Of a DNA stretch of 50,338 nt, positions 18,286 to 27,221 are shown one piece after another (the first letter of the stretch is position 1; each line of letters starts with the position of its first letter). The position numbers and the translations under genes are program-made. Below the pieces are notes generated by a model that saw only the letters and a program-made list of their open reading frames with translations, was not told where the DNA came from and searched no databases. The DNA comes from Cyanobacteria bacterium MAG CAR3_bin_5 (lineage in GTDB: Bacteria > Cyanobacteriota > Cyanobacteriia > PCC-6307 > Cyanobiaceae): contig JAPOTR010000061.1 of NCBI GenBank assembly GCA_026709085.1, positions 1-50,338 on the forward strand, read 5' to 3'.

Positions 18286-20058
18286 ATGCTCAAGCTGCGG
18301 AACGCCCTGCAACACCGGCTGACGGAGGCCATGGCCCAGGTCGCGCCCCCGCCGGACGGCCCGGTGGCTTTTCCCTTGGCGCCGGCCACCAGGCCGGAGT
18401 TTGGCGATTTCCAGGCCAACGGCGCCATGGGGTTGGCCAAGGTGCTGGGCCGCCCGCCGCGGCAGATTGCCCAGGCTGTGGTGGATCACCTGCAGGTGGA
18501 CGACCTGTGCCATCCCCCCCAGGTGGCGGGACCGGGGTTTATCAACTTCACCGTTCGGCCGGAGGTGTTGGCGGCGGAGGTGCAGGCGCGGCTGGATCAG
18601 CCCCGGTTGGGGGTGCCCATGGCGCAGCCGCGCCAACGGGTGGTGGTGGATTTTTCCAGCCCCAACATCGCCAAGGAAATGCATGTGGGGCATTTGCGCT
18701 CCACCATCATCGGCGACTGCATTGCCCGGTTGCTGTCCTTCCGTGGCCACCGGGTGCTGCGACTCAACCACCTGGGGGACTGGGGCACCCAGTTCGGCAT
18801 GTTGATTGCCCACCTCAAACACGTGGCGCCCCGTTCCCTGTCCGGTGAGGAGCACGTGGACCTGGGGGACCTGGTGGCCTTCTATCGCCAGGCCAAGGCC
18901 CGCTTTGACGAGGACGAGGGCTTCCGGGAGCAAAGCCGTGGCGAGGTGGTGAAACTTCAGGCGGGGGAGCCGGAATCCTTGCGGGCCTGGGGCCTGCTCT
19001 GCCGGCAATCCCGCCGGGCCTTCCAGGCCGTCTATGACCGCCTGGACGTGCAGCTTGTGGAGCGGGGCGAATCCTTTTACAACCGGTTGCTCCCCACGGT
19101 GGTGGCGGATCTGGAGCAGGCGGGGCTGCTGGTGGTGGACGACGGCGCCCGCTGCGTGTTCCTGGAGGGGGTGAGGGGCAAGGACGGCCAGCCCCTGCCC
19201 CTCATTGTGCAGAAGCGCGACGGGGGCTACAACTACGCCACCACCGACCTGGCCGCCATCCGCCAGCGACTGGCCGGCCCCGACGGGGGCGGCGAGGGGG
19301 CGGACCGGGTGGCGTACGTCACCGACGCGGGCCAGGCCAACCACTTTGCGGCAGTGTTTCAGGTGGCGCAGCGGGCCGGGTGGGCGCCGACCGGTTGTCA
19401 ACTCCAGCACGTGCCCTTCGGCCTGGTGCAGGGAACGGACGGCAAGAAGCTCAAAACCCGCTCCGGCGCCACCGTTCGCCTGCGGGACCTGCTGGATGAA
19501 GCGGTGGCGCGGGCCCGCCGTGATCTGGTGGAGCGGATGGCCCAGGAACAACGGCAGGCCGAGGAAGGTTTTGTGGAGCAGGTGGCGGAAACCGTGGGCA
19601 TCGCCGCCGTGAAATATGCCGACCTGAGTCAGAACCGCACCACCAACTACCAGTTCAGCTTTGACCGGATGCTCTCTCTCCAGGGCGATACGGCCCCCTA
19701 TTTGCTCTATGCCTACGTGCGCATCCAGGGCATTGCCCGTCAGGGGGGATTGCTCGGTGGTGGGGAGGAGCAGCCGGCTGATCTGTGGCTGCAGGCTCCC
19801 CAGGAACTGAGCCTGGCGCGGAAGTTGCTGAACTTTGACGAGGTGATTCTGGAGGTGGAGCAGGACCTGCTGCCCAACCGCCTCTGCGCCTATCTGTTCG
19901 GTCTCAGCCAGACCTTCAACCGCTTCTACGACCAGTTGCCCGTGCTCAAGGCCCCACCCCGCTCCCGCCCCACCCGCCTGGCCCTGTGTCGTCTCAGTGG
20001 GCAGACCATGGGCCTGGGCCTCGGGCTCCTGGGCATCAGGACCCTGGACCGCATGTGA
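18286..20058 (+). CDS. argS: Arginyl-tRNA synthetase
   Basis: 590 residues from the ATG giving [16 protein letters not shown]; the open frame continues about 100 codons upstream inside dnaJ and is not coding there. The N-terminal add-1 domain has [19 protein letters not shown]. The class I HIGH motif is present as HVGHLRST after [15 protein letters not shown]-equivalent [10 protein letters not shown] follows, then the helical anticodon-binding domain ending [14 protein letters not shown]. It charges tRNA-Arg in the cytoplasm. Length matches the family (about 580-600). It starts 28 bp after dnaJ and is probably read from the same transcript. Confidence 0.96.
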   Translation: MLKLRNALQHRLTEAMAQVAPPPDGPVAFPLAPATRPEFGDFQANGAMGLAKVLGRPPRQIAQAVVDHLQVDDLCHPPQVAGPGFINFTVRPEVLAAEVQARLDQPRLGVPMAQPRQRVVVDFSSPNIAKEMHVGHLRSTIIGDCIARLLSFRGHRVLRLNHLGDWGTQFGMLIAHLKHVAPRSLSGEEHVDLGDLVAFYRQAKARFDEDEGFREQSRGEVVKLQAGEPESLRAWGLLCRQSRRAFQAVYDRLDVQLVERGESFYNRLLPTVVADLEQAGLLVVDDGARCVFLEGVRGKDGQPLPLIVQKRDGGYNYATTDLAAIRQRLAGPDGGGEGADRVAYVTDAGQANHFAAVFQVAQRAGWAPTGCQLQHVPFGLVQGTDGKKLKTRSGATVRLRDLLDEAVARARRDLVERMAQEQRQAEEGFVEQVAETVGIAAVKYADLSQNRTTNYQFSFDRMLSLQGDTAPYLLYAYVRIQGIARQGGLLGGGEEQPADLWLQAPQELSLARKLLNFDEVILEVEQDLLPNRLCAYLFGLSQTFNRFYDQLPVLKAPPRSRPTRLALCRLSGQTMGLGLGLLGIRTLDRM

Positions 20059-20066
20059 GCGCCGCC

Positions 20067-20505
20067 ATGACCAGCCCCGATCCCCGGCTGATTGATCTCC
20101 ACGGCCTGGCGTCGTCGCCCCGTTCCGCCAAGGCCCGCTTTCTGGCCGGCCGGGCCCAGGCGGCCGGCCTGACCCTGCAATGCCCTGACTTGAATACCGG
20201 CGGCTTCCGCCGTCTCACCGTCACGCGCATGCTGGAGCAGACCCGGGCCTTCAAGACACGGCCCGCTTTTCCGGGACCCACACCCTGGTCCGCCCGCTGC
20301 CCACCCGCATCGTCCATGGCGGGCAGGATAACGTGATCGATGTGGCCGCCAGCCGTCGCTTTGCGGCCTCCCGCCCATGGGTGCGACTGCTGGAGGTGGA
20401 TGCCGATCATCGTTTGGCCGGCGTCAGCGGCGTGATCTGGCGCCAACTGGAGGCCCTGCTGGCGGACATGGCCACAGGGGAGAATACGGCCCCAGAGAAG
20501 GTGAC
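20067..20505 (+). pseudogene. Internally deleted YqiA/YcfP-type alpha/beta-hydrolase
   Basis: The first frame (from ATG 20067) gives an esterase N-terminus, LIDLHGLASSPRSAKARFLA, and reaches about 20250. A second frame resumes with LPTRIVHGGQDNVIDVAAS and RPWVRLLEVDADHRL, the acid/His end of the same family (catalytic Asp and His region). The middle, which in intact relatives carries the GSSLGG nucleophile-serine elbow, is missing, and the two halves are out of frame. Remaining coding content is about 130 residues against about 190-200 normally. It sits tightly between argS (8-bp gap) and hisC and can hardly be active. Boundaries are approximate. Confidence 0.8.
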
Positions 20506-20508
20506 GCC

Positions 20509-21573
20509 ATGCCCCTGCTGAAAGGTTCCCCCCTGGTGGAGGCGCTCCACACCTACAGCGCCCCCCTGGAAGGCCGTCGTGGTCTGCTGCGGCTGGACTT
20601 CAACGAAAACACCATGGGTCCCAGTCCCAGGGTGGTGGAGGCCGTTCGGGCCATGGCGCCGGAGCACTACGGCATGTACCCGGAATACGACGGGCTCAAG
20701 CGCCGCTATGCCCAGTCGTTGGGCGTGGACAAGGAGCAGGTGGGCCTGTTCAACGGTGCGGACGGGGCCATTCATGCGGTGTTTCAAGCCTTTGGCGCCG
20801 TGGGTGACACGTTGCTCATGGCCACCCCCACGTTTGGCTACTACGCCCCCTGTGCTCGCCAGCAAGGCATGATCATCCGGGCCGTTCCCCATGGGCTGCC
20901 CGATTTTCACTACCCCCGGCAGGTGGTTGCCCAGGCCCTGCAGTCCCGGCCGCGGCTGTTGATGGTCTGCAACCCCAACAACCCCACAGGCACCCGGCTG
21001 GACCCCGGCTGGATTCGGGCCATGGCGGCGGACCATCCCCACACCCTGGTGGTGGTGGATGAACTCTATGAGGCCTTTACGGGGGATAGCGTATTGCCGA
21101 CGGCATTGCAGACCCCCAATCTGCTGGTGTTGCGCTCCCTCTCCAAAACCGCCGGGTTGGCGGCATTGCGGCTGGGTTTTGCGGTAGGCAGTCCAGGGAT
21201 TGTGGAGCGACTGGAGCGGGTGACAGGCCCTTACGACGTCAACGGCTTTGCCGTCACCGCCGCCTTTGCCGCCCTGGCGGACCCTGATCACGTGGCCGCC
21301 TACGTGCGGGAAGTGGCTGCTGCCCGGGACTGGCTCCTCCCCCGGCTGGCGGCGGCGGGATTACGCCACCACTGTGACGGCGGCAACTATCTGCTGCTCT
21401 GGCCGGATCAGGACCCGGACCGTCTTGTGGGGGTCCTCCGACAACACGGCGTGCTGGTGCGCCCCATGACCGGTAAACCTCTCCTGGAGGGCAGCGTGAG
21501 GGTCAGCATCGGCAGCCGTGGGCAGATGAAACTTTTCTGGGAGCGTTACCGGCAGTGTACCGGCATGTCATAA
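20509..21573 (+). CDS. hisC: Histidinol-phosphate aminotransferase
   Basis: 354 residues from the ATG giving MPLLKGSPLVEALHTY. Fold-type I PLP enzyme with LDFNENTMGPSP near the N-terminus and MVCNPNNPTGT (PLP/phosphate pocket). VVVDELYEAF precedes the Schiff-base lysine K213 in SLSKTAGLAALRLGFAVG, and GSVRVSIGS supplies the C-terminal Arg. It catalyses the glutamate-dependent transamination of imidazole-acetol phosphate in histidine synthesis. HisZ, from the first step of the pathway, is at 44859. Other class-I aminotransferases of similar sequence (aromatic or cobalamin CobD/CobC) are a minor alternative. Confidence 0.88.
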   Translation: MPLLKGSPLVEALHTYSAPLEGRRGLLRLDFNENTMGPSPRVVEAVRAMAPEHYGMYPEYDGLKRRYAQSLGVDKEQVGLFNGADGAIHAVFQAFGAVGDTLLMATPTFGYYAPCARQQGMIIRAVPHGLPDFHYPRQVVAQALQSRPRLLMVCNPNNPTGTRLDPGWIRAMAADHPHTLVVVDELYEAFTGDSVLPTALQTPNLLVLRSLSKTAGLAALRLGFAVGSPGIVERLERVTGPYDVNGFAVTAAFAALADPDHVAAYVREVAAARDWLLPRLAAAGLRHHCDGGNYLLLWPDQDPDRLVGVLRQHGVLVRPMTGKPLLEGSVRVSIGSRGQMKLFWERYRQCTGMS

Positions 21574-21647
21574 CTTTGAAGTGTGACATTACGTCCATCC
21601 AATCATCAAAATGATGACGGGCTGGAGCGAATCCGCAAGGGAGGATT

Positions 21648-21866
21648 ATGGCGAGACGTTCACCGGGCTACTCCTTGGAGTGGCCTTTTTCTTTGGACCA
21701 CCTTCTTGGGATCCTCAGGGGAACACTGGGAAACCCCAAGGCGCTTGCTGACCCTCCATGGCCCTCTCCATGGAACACGGTTGAGTATCAGAACCAACCA
21801 TGGGAAGGTTCGATTTCTAACGAACCCCGGCAAAAGGTCCCATACCTTGAGCCCTGTAGTCATTGA
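21648..21866 (+). CDS. Small ORF just upstream of isiA, unknown
   Basis: A 72-codon frame preceded by a strong ribosome-binding site (GGGAGGATT then ATG) ends 9 bp before the isiA start. The product, beginning MARRSPGYSLEWPFSL, is Trp/Pro-rich with no motif I recognise and no clear membrane segment. An overlapping longer frame (21583-21936) runs into isiA and is less likely. A short inverted repeat (21603-21608 with 21612-21617) lies 30 bp upstream and could be an operator. The stretch could instead be an untranslated isiA leader. Confidence 0.35.
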   Translation: MARRSPGYSLEWPFSLDHLLGILRGTLGNPKALADPPWPSPWNTVEYQNQPWEGSISNEPRQKVPYLEPCSH

Positions 21867-21875
21867 TCTGCTGCG

Positions 21876-22910
21876 ATGCAGTCCTACGGCAATCCTAATG
21901 TCACCTATGACTGGTGGGCAGGGAACTCCGGAGTAGCCAAGCGCTCCGGAACCTTCATTGCTGCCCATACAGCTCATGCCGGCCTGATCATGTTCTGGGC
22001 CGGATCATTCACGTTCTTCGAGTTGGCCAAATACGACCCCTCCCTTCCCATGGGTGGGCAGGGCCTGATTCTATTGCCTCATCTGGCCAGTCTTGGCTTT
22101 GGCATTGGCGAGGGCGGCGTCATTGCCAACACCCAACCCTATTATGCTGTTGCCGCTCTGCATCTGGTTTCCTCTGCAGTGCTGGCAGCGGCAGGCATCT
22201 GGCACCAATTCCGCGCTCCTGAAGATCTCAGGGAGGCCGAGGGTCAGGCCCGCAAGTTTCATTTCTCCTGGGAGAGCCCCAAGGATCTCGGCCTCATCCT
22301 TGGCCATCATCTCATTTTCCTGGGGCTGGGGGCCATTGCCTTTGTAGAGTTGGCCAAGCGTGTGGGCATCTATGACCCTGCCCAGCAAGTTGTGCGCACT
22401 GTACAACCTAACATTGACCTGGCCATGGTCTGGGGCTATCAGACCAACTTCATCAACATCAGCAGTCTGGAAGACGTGATCGGTGGCCATGCGGTCCTGT
22501 CCTTCATCCTGATCTTTGGCGGTATCTGGCACATCATCGTTCCCCCCTACGGCTTCTTCCGTAAGGTTCAGCCCTACAACGGCGAAGCAATGTTGTCCTA
22601 CTCCCTTGGCGGTGTTGCTCTGATGGGGTTTGTGGCCAGCTACTGGTGCGCCATGAACACAACCGTCTATCCGGAAGTGTTCTATGGCAGCCCTCTGGCC
22701 CTGAAGTTTGCCTTCTCGCCCTACTTTGTCGACACGGTGGACATGGGACTGGGTGTCCATAGCGCCAGGGCATGGCTGGCCAATACCCACTTCTATCTGG
22801 CTTTCTTCTTCCTGCAAGGCCATCTCTGGCACGCCCTGCGCTCCCTTGGCTTCAACTTCAAGTCCGTTGAGGATGCCTTCAACGGAATGGATACGGCCAA
22901 AATCAGCTAA
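21876..22910 (+). CDS. isiA: Iron-stress chlorophyll-binding protein IsiA (CP43'/Pcb family)
   Basis: 344 residues with six hydrophobic helices and the CP43-like antenna layout. The N-terminus is YDWWAGNSGVAKRSGTFIAAH, then FWAGSFTFFELAKY, GQGLILLPHLASLGFGIGEG, and LGHHLIFLGLGAIAFVELA. The end reads LAFFFLQGHLWHALRSLGF. Chlorophyll-ligand histidines sit in the helices, and the large lumenal loop of true CP43 is absent. The stretches GQGLILLPHLASLGFGIGEGG and YSLGGVALMGFVASYW look closer to IsiA than to typical Prochlorococcus Pcb. It forms antenna rings around photosystem I in thylakoids, usually induced by iron limitation. No isiB flavodoxin follows; a terminator comes 49 bp after the stop. 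Confidence 0.9.
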   Translation: MQSYGNPNVTYDWWAGNSGVAKRSGTFIAAHTAHAGLIMFWAGSFTFFELAKYDPSLPMGGQGLILLPHLASLGFGIGEGGVIANTQPYYAVAALHLVSSAVLAAAGIWHQFRAPEDLREAEGQARKFHFSWESPKDLGLILGHHLIFLGLGAIAFVELAKRVGIYDPAQQVVRTVQPNIDLAMVWGYQTNFINISSLEDVIGGHAVLSFILIFGGIWHIIVPPYGFFRKVQPYNGEAMLSYSLGGVALMGFVASYWCAMNTTVYPEVFYGSPLALKFAFSPYFVDTVDMGLGVHSARAWLANTHFYLAFFFLQGHLWHALRSLGFNFKSVEDAFNGMDTAKIS

Positions 22911-22958
22911 CCTTGGTTGGGTTGTGATTGTGCTGTCTTCCAAAGAGGTCAGCACAAC

Positions 22959-22987
22959 AAAAGCCCCAGTCAAGGCTGGGGCTTTTT
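22959..22987. terminator. Rho-independent terminator, probably bidirectional
   Basis: Perfect 10-bp stem (22960-22969 with 22976-22985, AAAGCCCCAG/CTGGGGCTTT) around a 6-nt loop, followed by T residues on the plus strand and by GCTTTT on the minus strand. It sits between isiA and the convergent gene at 23013-23633 and can serve both. Confidence 0.9.
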
Positions 22988-23012
22988 CATGTTTTCTCAT
23001 ATTCAGCCCTGA

Positions 23013-23633
23013 TCAGAAGACAGGTAGTTTAACCACCTCTATGCTGAGGTTCTCGGGGAAGTGCAGTTCCAGGAACGAGCCCAGGAACGATGCTTTCAGG
23101 ATTGCCAGGGAAAGCAGGGAGAGGCTGGCGCTCACTGGAGCAAGCAGGGTGATCCGGTTGAGAAAGCGGGGCCGCTCTTCACCCCAGCGCACAAAAAACT
23201 GAAAGACGGCCGGGAAAAACTTCATGAACCGGGACGGCCATTTGCCAACAGTTTCCAGAGCATAGCGACCAGGTGTTATATGATTCGGCTTGAATATCAG
23301 CAGTTGAGTGGTAAAAGTTATGATAAAACGTGGAGAACGGAACAGAGGATCAACAACAAGCTTTTTCAGAAAGATCAGTATTTGTCCGACGGACTTGAGG
23401 GCATGGCCAATGAATCTCAGCAACTGAATCAACAAGACCCCCATGGCCTTGAGCAACCCCAGCAGCGGATTGAAAACAAGCCTCACATATCCGTACTGTC
23501 CACCGGAAGACAATGGGGAATGGGAGAGAAATTGACGAGGAGGGGCAGCAACGGAGCCAAGAGTCGGTAGCAGTGGGTTGATGACAAACTTGAGATACCA
23601 GTGTTGCTGGTCAGGCCTGGATGTGGAGTTCAT
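23013..23633 (-). CDS. Hypothetical membrane-associated protein
   Basis: 206 residues from ATG 23633, not recognised. Several moderately hydrophobic stretches appear (YVRLVFNPLLGLLKAMGVLL, LIFLKKLVVDPLF, and ITLLAPVSASLSLLSLAIL), with a repeated pattern V-x-NPLL / VVDPLF. That suggests an amphipathic or monotopic membrane protein. Preferred over the opposite-strand frame because that one is charged, low in structure, and lacks the terminator arrangement. It is convergent with isiA and shares its terminator. Function unknown; it may be degenerate, given its position next to an IS remnant. Confidence 0.5.
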   Translation of the reverse strand: MNSTSRPDQQHWYLKFVINPLLPTLGSVAAPPRQFLSHSPLSSGGQYGYVRLVFNPLLGLLKAMGVLLIQLLRFIGHALKSVGQILIFLKKLVVDPLFRSPRFIITFTTQLLIFKPNHITPGRYALETVGKWPSRFMKFFPAVFQFFVRWGEERPRFLNRITLLAPVSASLSLLSLAILKASFLGSFLELHFPENLSIEVVKLPVF

Positions 23634-23715
23634 GGGATTGCCCAGTGAGCGCCCGAAGATTGTAGGATGCAGCCGATGCCGGAGATCCTCGGCAAGAACC
23701 TTGAATGGTAAGAGA

Positions 23716-24131
23716 TCACACCAATGAATTGAGCATTTGCTTGGGCAACGTGTTGGCAGTTTGACCTCCTCCCGGCCGTAACCAGCGGGGATTCCCAGAA
23801 TCGCTTCTGAAAAGTTCCTGCTTCATTGCACCTGCCCCCTTCTCGTTCGAGAGTTTGGTCTTGCGGTCGCTCCACAGGCTCAACCGCCAGCCCGGCGGCC
23901 AGGATATTCCTTCCTGCGTTCACGTCCCGGTGGGCTTCCTCCTTCTTCCAGCCCGTGAGCATCTTATCGGTCTCGTTTGAGCATCGCAGGCGATTGATTT
24001 CCCTTTCTGAGACCATGCCCTGCTTCGACCATCCAGAGCCTTGTTGTAGACAAGCCGCCCGACCAGGGCATGCCTCAACAGGTTCTCCTGCTCAGGCGTT
24101 GGGTAGAGCGGTACCGGAAGGCTCGAAGCAT
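23716..24131 (-). pseudogene. tnpB: Mini TnpB remnant (IS200/IS605 family)
   Basis: On the minus strand, ATG 24131 opens MLRAFRYR. After a 1-bp shift it continues YPTPEQENLLRHAL and RLVYNKALDGRSRAW, the N-terminus of TnpB/OrfB. Another shift gives NETDKMLTGWKKEE, joined directly to AHRDVNAGRNILAAGLAV, the last RuvC-like block of TnpB. A further shift leads into KQELFRSDSGNPRWLRPGG and a stop at 23716. Nearly the whole RuvC and zinc-finger core, normally 250 or more residues, is missing. No TnpA is seen. It is a dead transposon scar. Frame changes were read by eye. Confidence 0.85.
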
Positions 24132-24199
24132 GTTCGAGCTTACGAATCCAAGGGTTGAATCATAAGGCTGGTGCGGGTTGCTCAAGATGGACACCCCCC

Positions 24200-24610
24200 T
24201 CAAGGGCGGAGTTCCCGACCCGGGGTGGCCTTGGTGACGGTGGCTGCCTCGTCAAGGAGGACAAGCTGAATGCGCACGTCCTCTGATCGCGCCGCGGCCC
24301 AGTGATAGACTCCTGCAGGCAACATCAGGATACTGCCGGCCGGGTAGATGCGCTCCACGGCCTGGTCCACTTTCTTGCCGTCGCCCCATGACAGATTGCC
24401 TTGCAAGACCGTCAGGAGCCGAAGGCCACTGGCAGTGACATGGGGTGGAACCACGTCACCCGCCCGCAGATCAAGCAGCGCCACAACAGGCGTTCCCGCC
24501 TCCGAGACCGCCAGCGGCGTCAGATCAGCCACCCCGTACACCTTTTTCCTGGGGAGGGAGTCGGTATCCAGGAGAGAGGTCTGTTCTGCTGAGGAGGCCG
24601 GAGGAACCAT
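24200..24610 (-). CDS. Cupin-domain protein
   Basis: 136 residues from ATG 24610 (a TTG at 24619 is also in frame). A single cupin fold: LDLRAGDVVPPHVTASGLRLLTVLQGNLSWGDG (first motif, with His and Glu-like positions replaced) and YPAGSILMLPAGVYHWAAA (second motif, with HW). The usual G-x5-HxH-x4-E metal triad is incomplete, so catalysis is uncertain. In an overlapping frame MIMALLFGI would join GMVPPASSAEQTS to make a credible signal peptide, hinting at a 1-bp lesion near 24615. It lies between the TnpB remnant and the decayed heme genes. Confidence 0.7.
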   Translation of the reverse strand: MVPPASSAEQTSLLDTDSLPRKKVYGVADLTPLAVSEAGTPVVALLDLRAGDVVPPHVTASGLRLLTVLQGNLSWGDGKKVDQAVERIYPAGSILMLPAGVYHWAAARSEDVRIQLVLLDEAATVTKATPGRELRP

Positions 24611-24904
24611 GCCGATCAATACCGAAGAGGAGCGCCATGATCATAGCGGCGCCTGGCCAAGGCCAGAACCGCTGCCAGGGGGTGTGGGTTGTGGTCACAG
24701 GATTCGACAGCAATCAAAATCCCACCCTGCAGACCATGACTCCAGCCGGGAAGCCAATGCCCGGTCCAGGGAACTGACACAGCCCGGAGAGGAAGAGCAA
24801 CGGGAAAAGCATATGGATTTGTTATGTATATGAAATATATGCATTACTTTTTAACGAGAGGGAGTAGTTGGGTATGGATTTTGAATTCGAGGTTCCCCAT
24901 GTGA

Positions 24905-25256
24905 CAAAGTGTATCCACCATTGGCGGGCCAGCCTACAGCCAGGAGCAGGCCGATGAACTGGACGAAGTTCTTGTGTTGCCGGAAGTCACGGTATTTGGC
25001 GCTGATCGCGATGGGCGCGATCTTCTGGAAACCCCCAGTGCGGTGACGGTGCTTGACGGGGAAGACATGGCCCGTTTTCAGCCTTCAACCTATGAAGACC
25101 TGCTGATCGACATGCCCGGCCTGGTGATTCAGGGTGGGCGAGGCGTGGCTCAGGAGCCCAATATCCGTGGATTTACAGATGAGCAGGTGGTGATTGTCGT
25201 CGATGGGGCCCGTCAAAACTTTAACCCCGCGCATCGTGGCCGCTTTGTTTCCGATG
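24905..25256 (+). pseudogene. TonB-dependent heme-receptor plug fragment
   Basis: The frame reads ELDEVLVLPEVTVFGADRD, SAVTVLDGEDMARFQPSTYEDLL, PGLVIQGGRGVAQEPNIRGF and VVIVVDGARQNFNPAHRGRF, which is the plug domain of a TonB-dependent hemoglobin/heme receptor. The signal peptide upstream is lost (stop at about 24902) and the beta-barrel (about 500 residues) is absent. The frame runs straight into the hmuT remnant. It is the start of an eroded outer-membrane heme-uptake locus. Confidence 0.85.
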
Positions 25257-25265
25257 GGGTAGCCC

Positions 25266-25770
25266 ATGCCCATGGGGGGCGCAGGCCGGGGGTTGGCCGT
25301 TCTGCTGCTGCAGGGACCGGTCCAAGCTCAGGGCTTGGCCAGGAGGATCGTTGTTGCTGGTGGAGATCTCACGGAAATTGTTTTTGCCCTTGGCGCCCAG
25401 GACCAGCTTGTCGGTGTGGATCAAACATCCCCATGGCCCCCCAGGCAAAAGTGCTTCTCGGGATCGGCTACGTGAAGCGTTTATCCGCGGAAGGCATTCT
25501 GTCCCTGGCGCCGGACCTGCTCATTGCCGCCCGTGATGCCGGCCCGGATCCGGTGTTGCATCCAGTGCTCCGGGGTGGTGGTTGTGCAGGCCCCTGACCT
25601 GGACAGGGCCGGCGAGGTGGTGGCCAAAATTGTCCTGGTGGGGGGAAATTCTTGATCGGGATGATTGCCGCCCAGATCCTTGCAGAGCGGTTTCAAGCTG
25701 ATCTGGCTGCTGTACAGGCCAAGGTGGCAACACTCACCCGGAAACCCCGGGTGTTGTTCATTCTTTCCCT
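25266..25770 (+). pseudogene. hmuT: Decayed heme-binding ABC transporter protein HmuT
   Basis: ATG 25266 opens a signal-like segment (GRGLAVLLLQGPVQAQ) and ARRIVVAGGDLTEIVFALGA, typical of the HmuT periplasmic hemin receptor. A frameshift near 25435 switches to GIGYVKRLSAEGILSLAPDLLIAARDAGPDPVL. A further shift gives VVVQAPDLDRAGEVVAKI, and later AERFQADLAAVQAKVATLTRKPRVLFILSL appears in a third frame. At least three frameshifts plus missing sequence make it non-functional. It follows the receptor fragment, as in intact hmu operons. Confidence 0.85.
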
Positions 25771-25830
25771 CAGAAGCCGGGGCGGATCATCGTCGTGTCG
25801 GCTCCAATGGCGCGGGCAAGTCAAACGCCG
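25771..25830 (+). pseudogene. hmuV: HmuV ATPase Walker-A fragment
   Basis: The short frame VGSNGAGKSN (25797-25826) matches the P-loop VGPNGAGKST of an ABC ATPase with two substitutions. It is joined directly to the end of hmuT with the permease gene hmuU absent. The rest of the ATPase is interrupted; its C-terminus lies about 1.7 kb further on. Confidence 0.6.
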
Positions 25831-26175
25831 TCCAGACTGGCCAGATCTTGCAACACTGCAACAACAGTGTGGCAAAGTATGAAACCCTAGTCATACCAAG
25901 GGTTTTGACGTGTCCATTTCTGGCTTTGGACTTGACAAGTACTTGGCCTTGAACCTGGTGCCAGAATCTTGAGCAATCCTTTAGATCTATTACGTTTTAC
26001 TACTGTGGCATTTCTTAAGAAAAGAATTGTTAAGCTGTCTGAAGTCTCCTTTCTTTGCGGTTCTTAACATAGATCCTCCTTGCTGATCGATATAAGGAAC
26101 ATTTGTACTGATGGCCAACGACGCCATGGCCATGGGTGCTAAGGTGTGGATTGCTCTTGTCTTGCTGCTTGTTCC

Positions 26176-26583
26176 ATGAAACGCATTTTTTCTTTGGCTA
26201 CTAGTCTTCTTCTTTGTGCAATGCCTTCTCCTGCAATGGCACTCGATACCGATTTACCAGATAAGATTGAACTCAAAATTGCGGATGAATGCTATCTTGA
26301 CAATTACGATAATTATCGGGATTCTGGAGATTGTTCTCACCTTTACTGGCTCAATCTTCATCCTAGAGCGAAATGTCATCCCTACGGCATTTTGCTTAGT
26401 AAAGAGTTCGAAGATATATGCCTAAATTATATGTGGGATTTTTTGAACAATTACGAATTCATAGAAGATCTTGGAGATGGGTTTTTCACAGAAGAAAGAT
26501 CATTGCTAGATCTTGTTTCTTCTTTGGACAATCACTTGAATCGTTTGATTCTTCGATTGATTTACCAGTCCAAAAACAATTGA
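26176..26583 (+). CDS. Small secreted protein of unknown function
   Basis: 135 residues from ATG 26176 (MKRIFSLATSLLLCAMPSPA, then MALDTDL). A textbook signal peptide with an AMA-type cleavage site. The mature part is acidic with six or more aromatic residues and about five Cys, e.g. ADECYLDNYDNYRDSGDCSHLYW, which suggests disulfide bonding outside the cytoplasm. Low GC differs from neighbouring core genes and suggests recent acquisition. No family recognised. A start ten codons earlier (26146) would spoil the signal peptide. Confidence 0.55.
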   Translation: MKRIFSLATSLLLCAMPSPAMALDTDLPDKIELKIADECYLDNYDNYRDSGDCSHLYWLNLHPRAKCHPYGILLSKEFEDICLNYMWDFLNNYEFIEDLGDGFFTEERSLLDLVSSLDNHLNRLILRLIYQSKNN

Positions 26584-26951
26584 TTCTCCCTTGGCCTTGT
26601 GAGAGAAAAAATTTCTCATATGATTACACTTTCAAGAGAAAATTTATGGTGTTGCTATTCAATGATAGAAAAAAATGGTTTTGCTACTACTTTTGGAGAA
26701 AACTTAATGGAGTTTGCTTATTGGACGCTGCAACAAACCCACAAGAAAAGGAATCTTCCTTCTGAACCCTCCCAAACTGCACTTACATGTGCCAAATGAT
26801 ACCTTAAAATGTCGCAAAATGATCTTAGGCACCTTAGCTAAATGAGTACTTTTACCTAATTGGGCAGCATATGATCTCTTGCTGTGTAGCATATGATACT
26901 TGATAGGTTTGGGCTATCTGGCTACGATAGGTGGAATGGGTAATTTCTCTC

Positions 26952-27221
26952 ATGTCTTCTTCGCTTTTCTGGATCTGGTTCCTTGATAGCCACCTTTTTC
27001 ACATGATTCTTATATTTGTGTGTTTTTATCTCGTCTGTGGATTAGTGGAATACCTTGTAGAAAATTGGCGTTTTGTATTGTCTGGTTCATTGATTTTGGG
27101 TGGTTTAGTGTTGTTGTTGTGGTTGTTTCCGGGTTTTCTATTAGTTTTAGGGAAGGGTTTGTTGTTTTTAGGTGGTTTTGTGTTGTTGTTGTTTTTTGGG
27201 TTGTTGTTTTTGTTGACTTAG
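26952..27221 (+). CDS. Small, very hydrophobic membrane protein
   Basis: 89 residues from ATG 26952 (or 96 from GTG 26931). Nearly the whole product is hydrophobic, with about three transmembrane stretches (LFHMILIFVCFYLVCGLVEYL, LSGSLILGGLVLLLWLF and LLFLGGFVLLLFFGLLFLL). The 3' half is built of TTGTTGTTT-type repeats, so low-complexity expansion is possible. Unknown function, perhaps holin-like or a toxin-like membrane peptide. Low GC. Evidence is only the open frame, and the start is uncertain. Confidence 0.35.
   Translation: MSSSLFWIWFLDSHLFHMILIFVCFYLVCGLVEYLVENWRFVLSGSLILGGLVLLLWLFPGFLLVLGKGLLFLGGFVLLLFFGLLFLLT

Noticed and set aside
21876..22910. Identification as psbC (CP43)
   Set aside because: It lacks the large lumenal loop and has the short length and N-terminus of IsiA/Pcb proteins.
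23061..23570. 169-codon plus-strand frame as the gene at this locus
   Set aside because: Charged, repetitive and without a terminator; the minus-strand frame has membrane-like pattern and the shared terminator.
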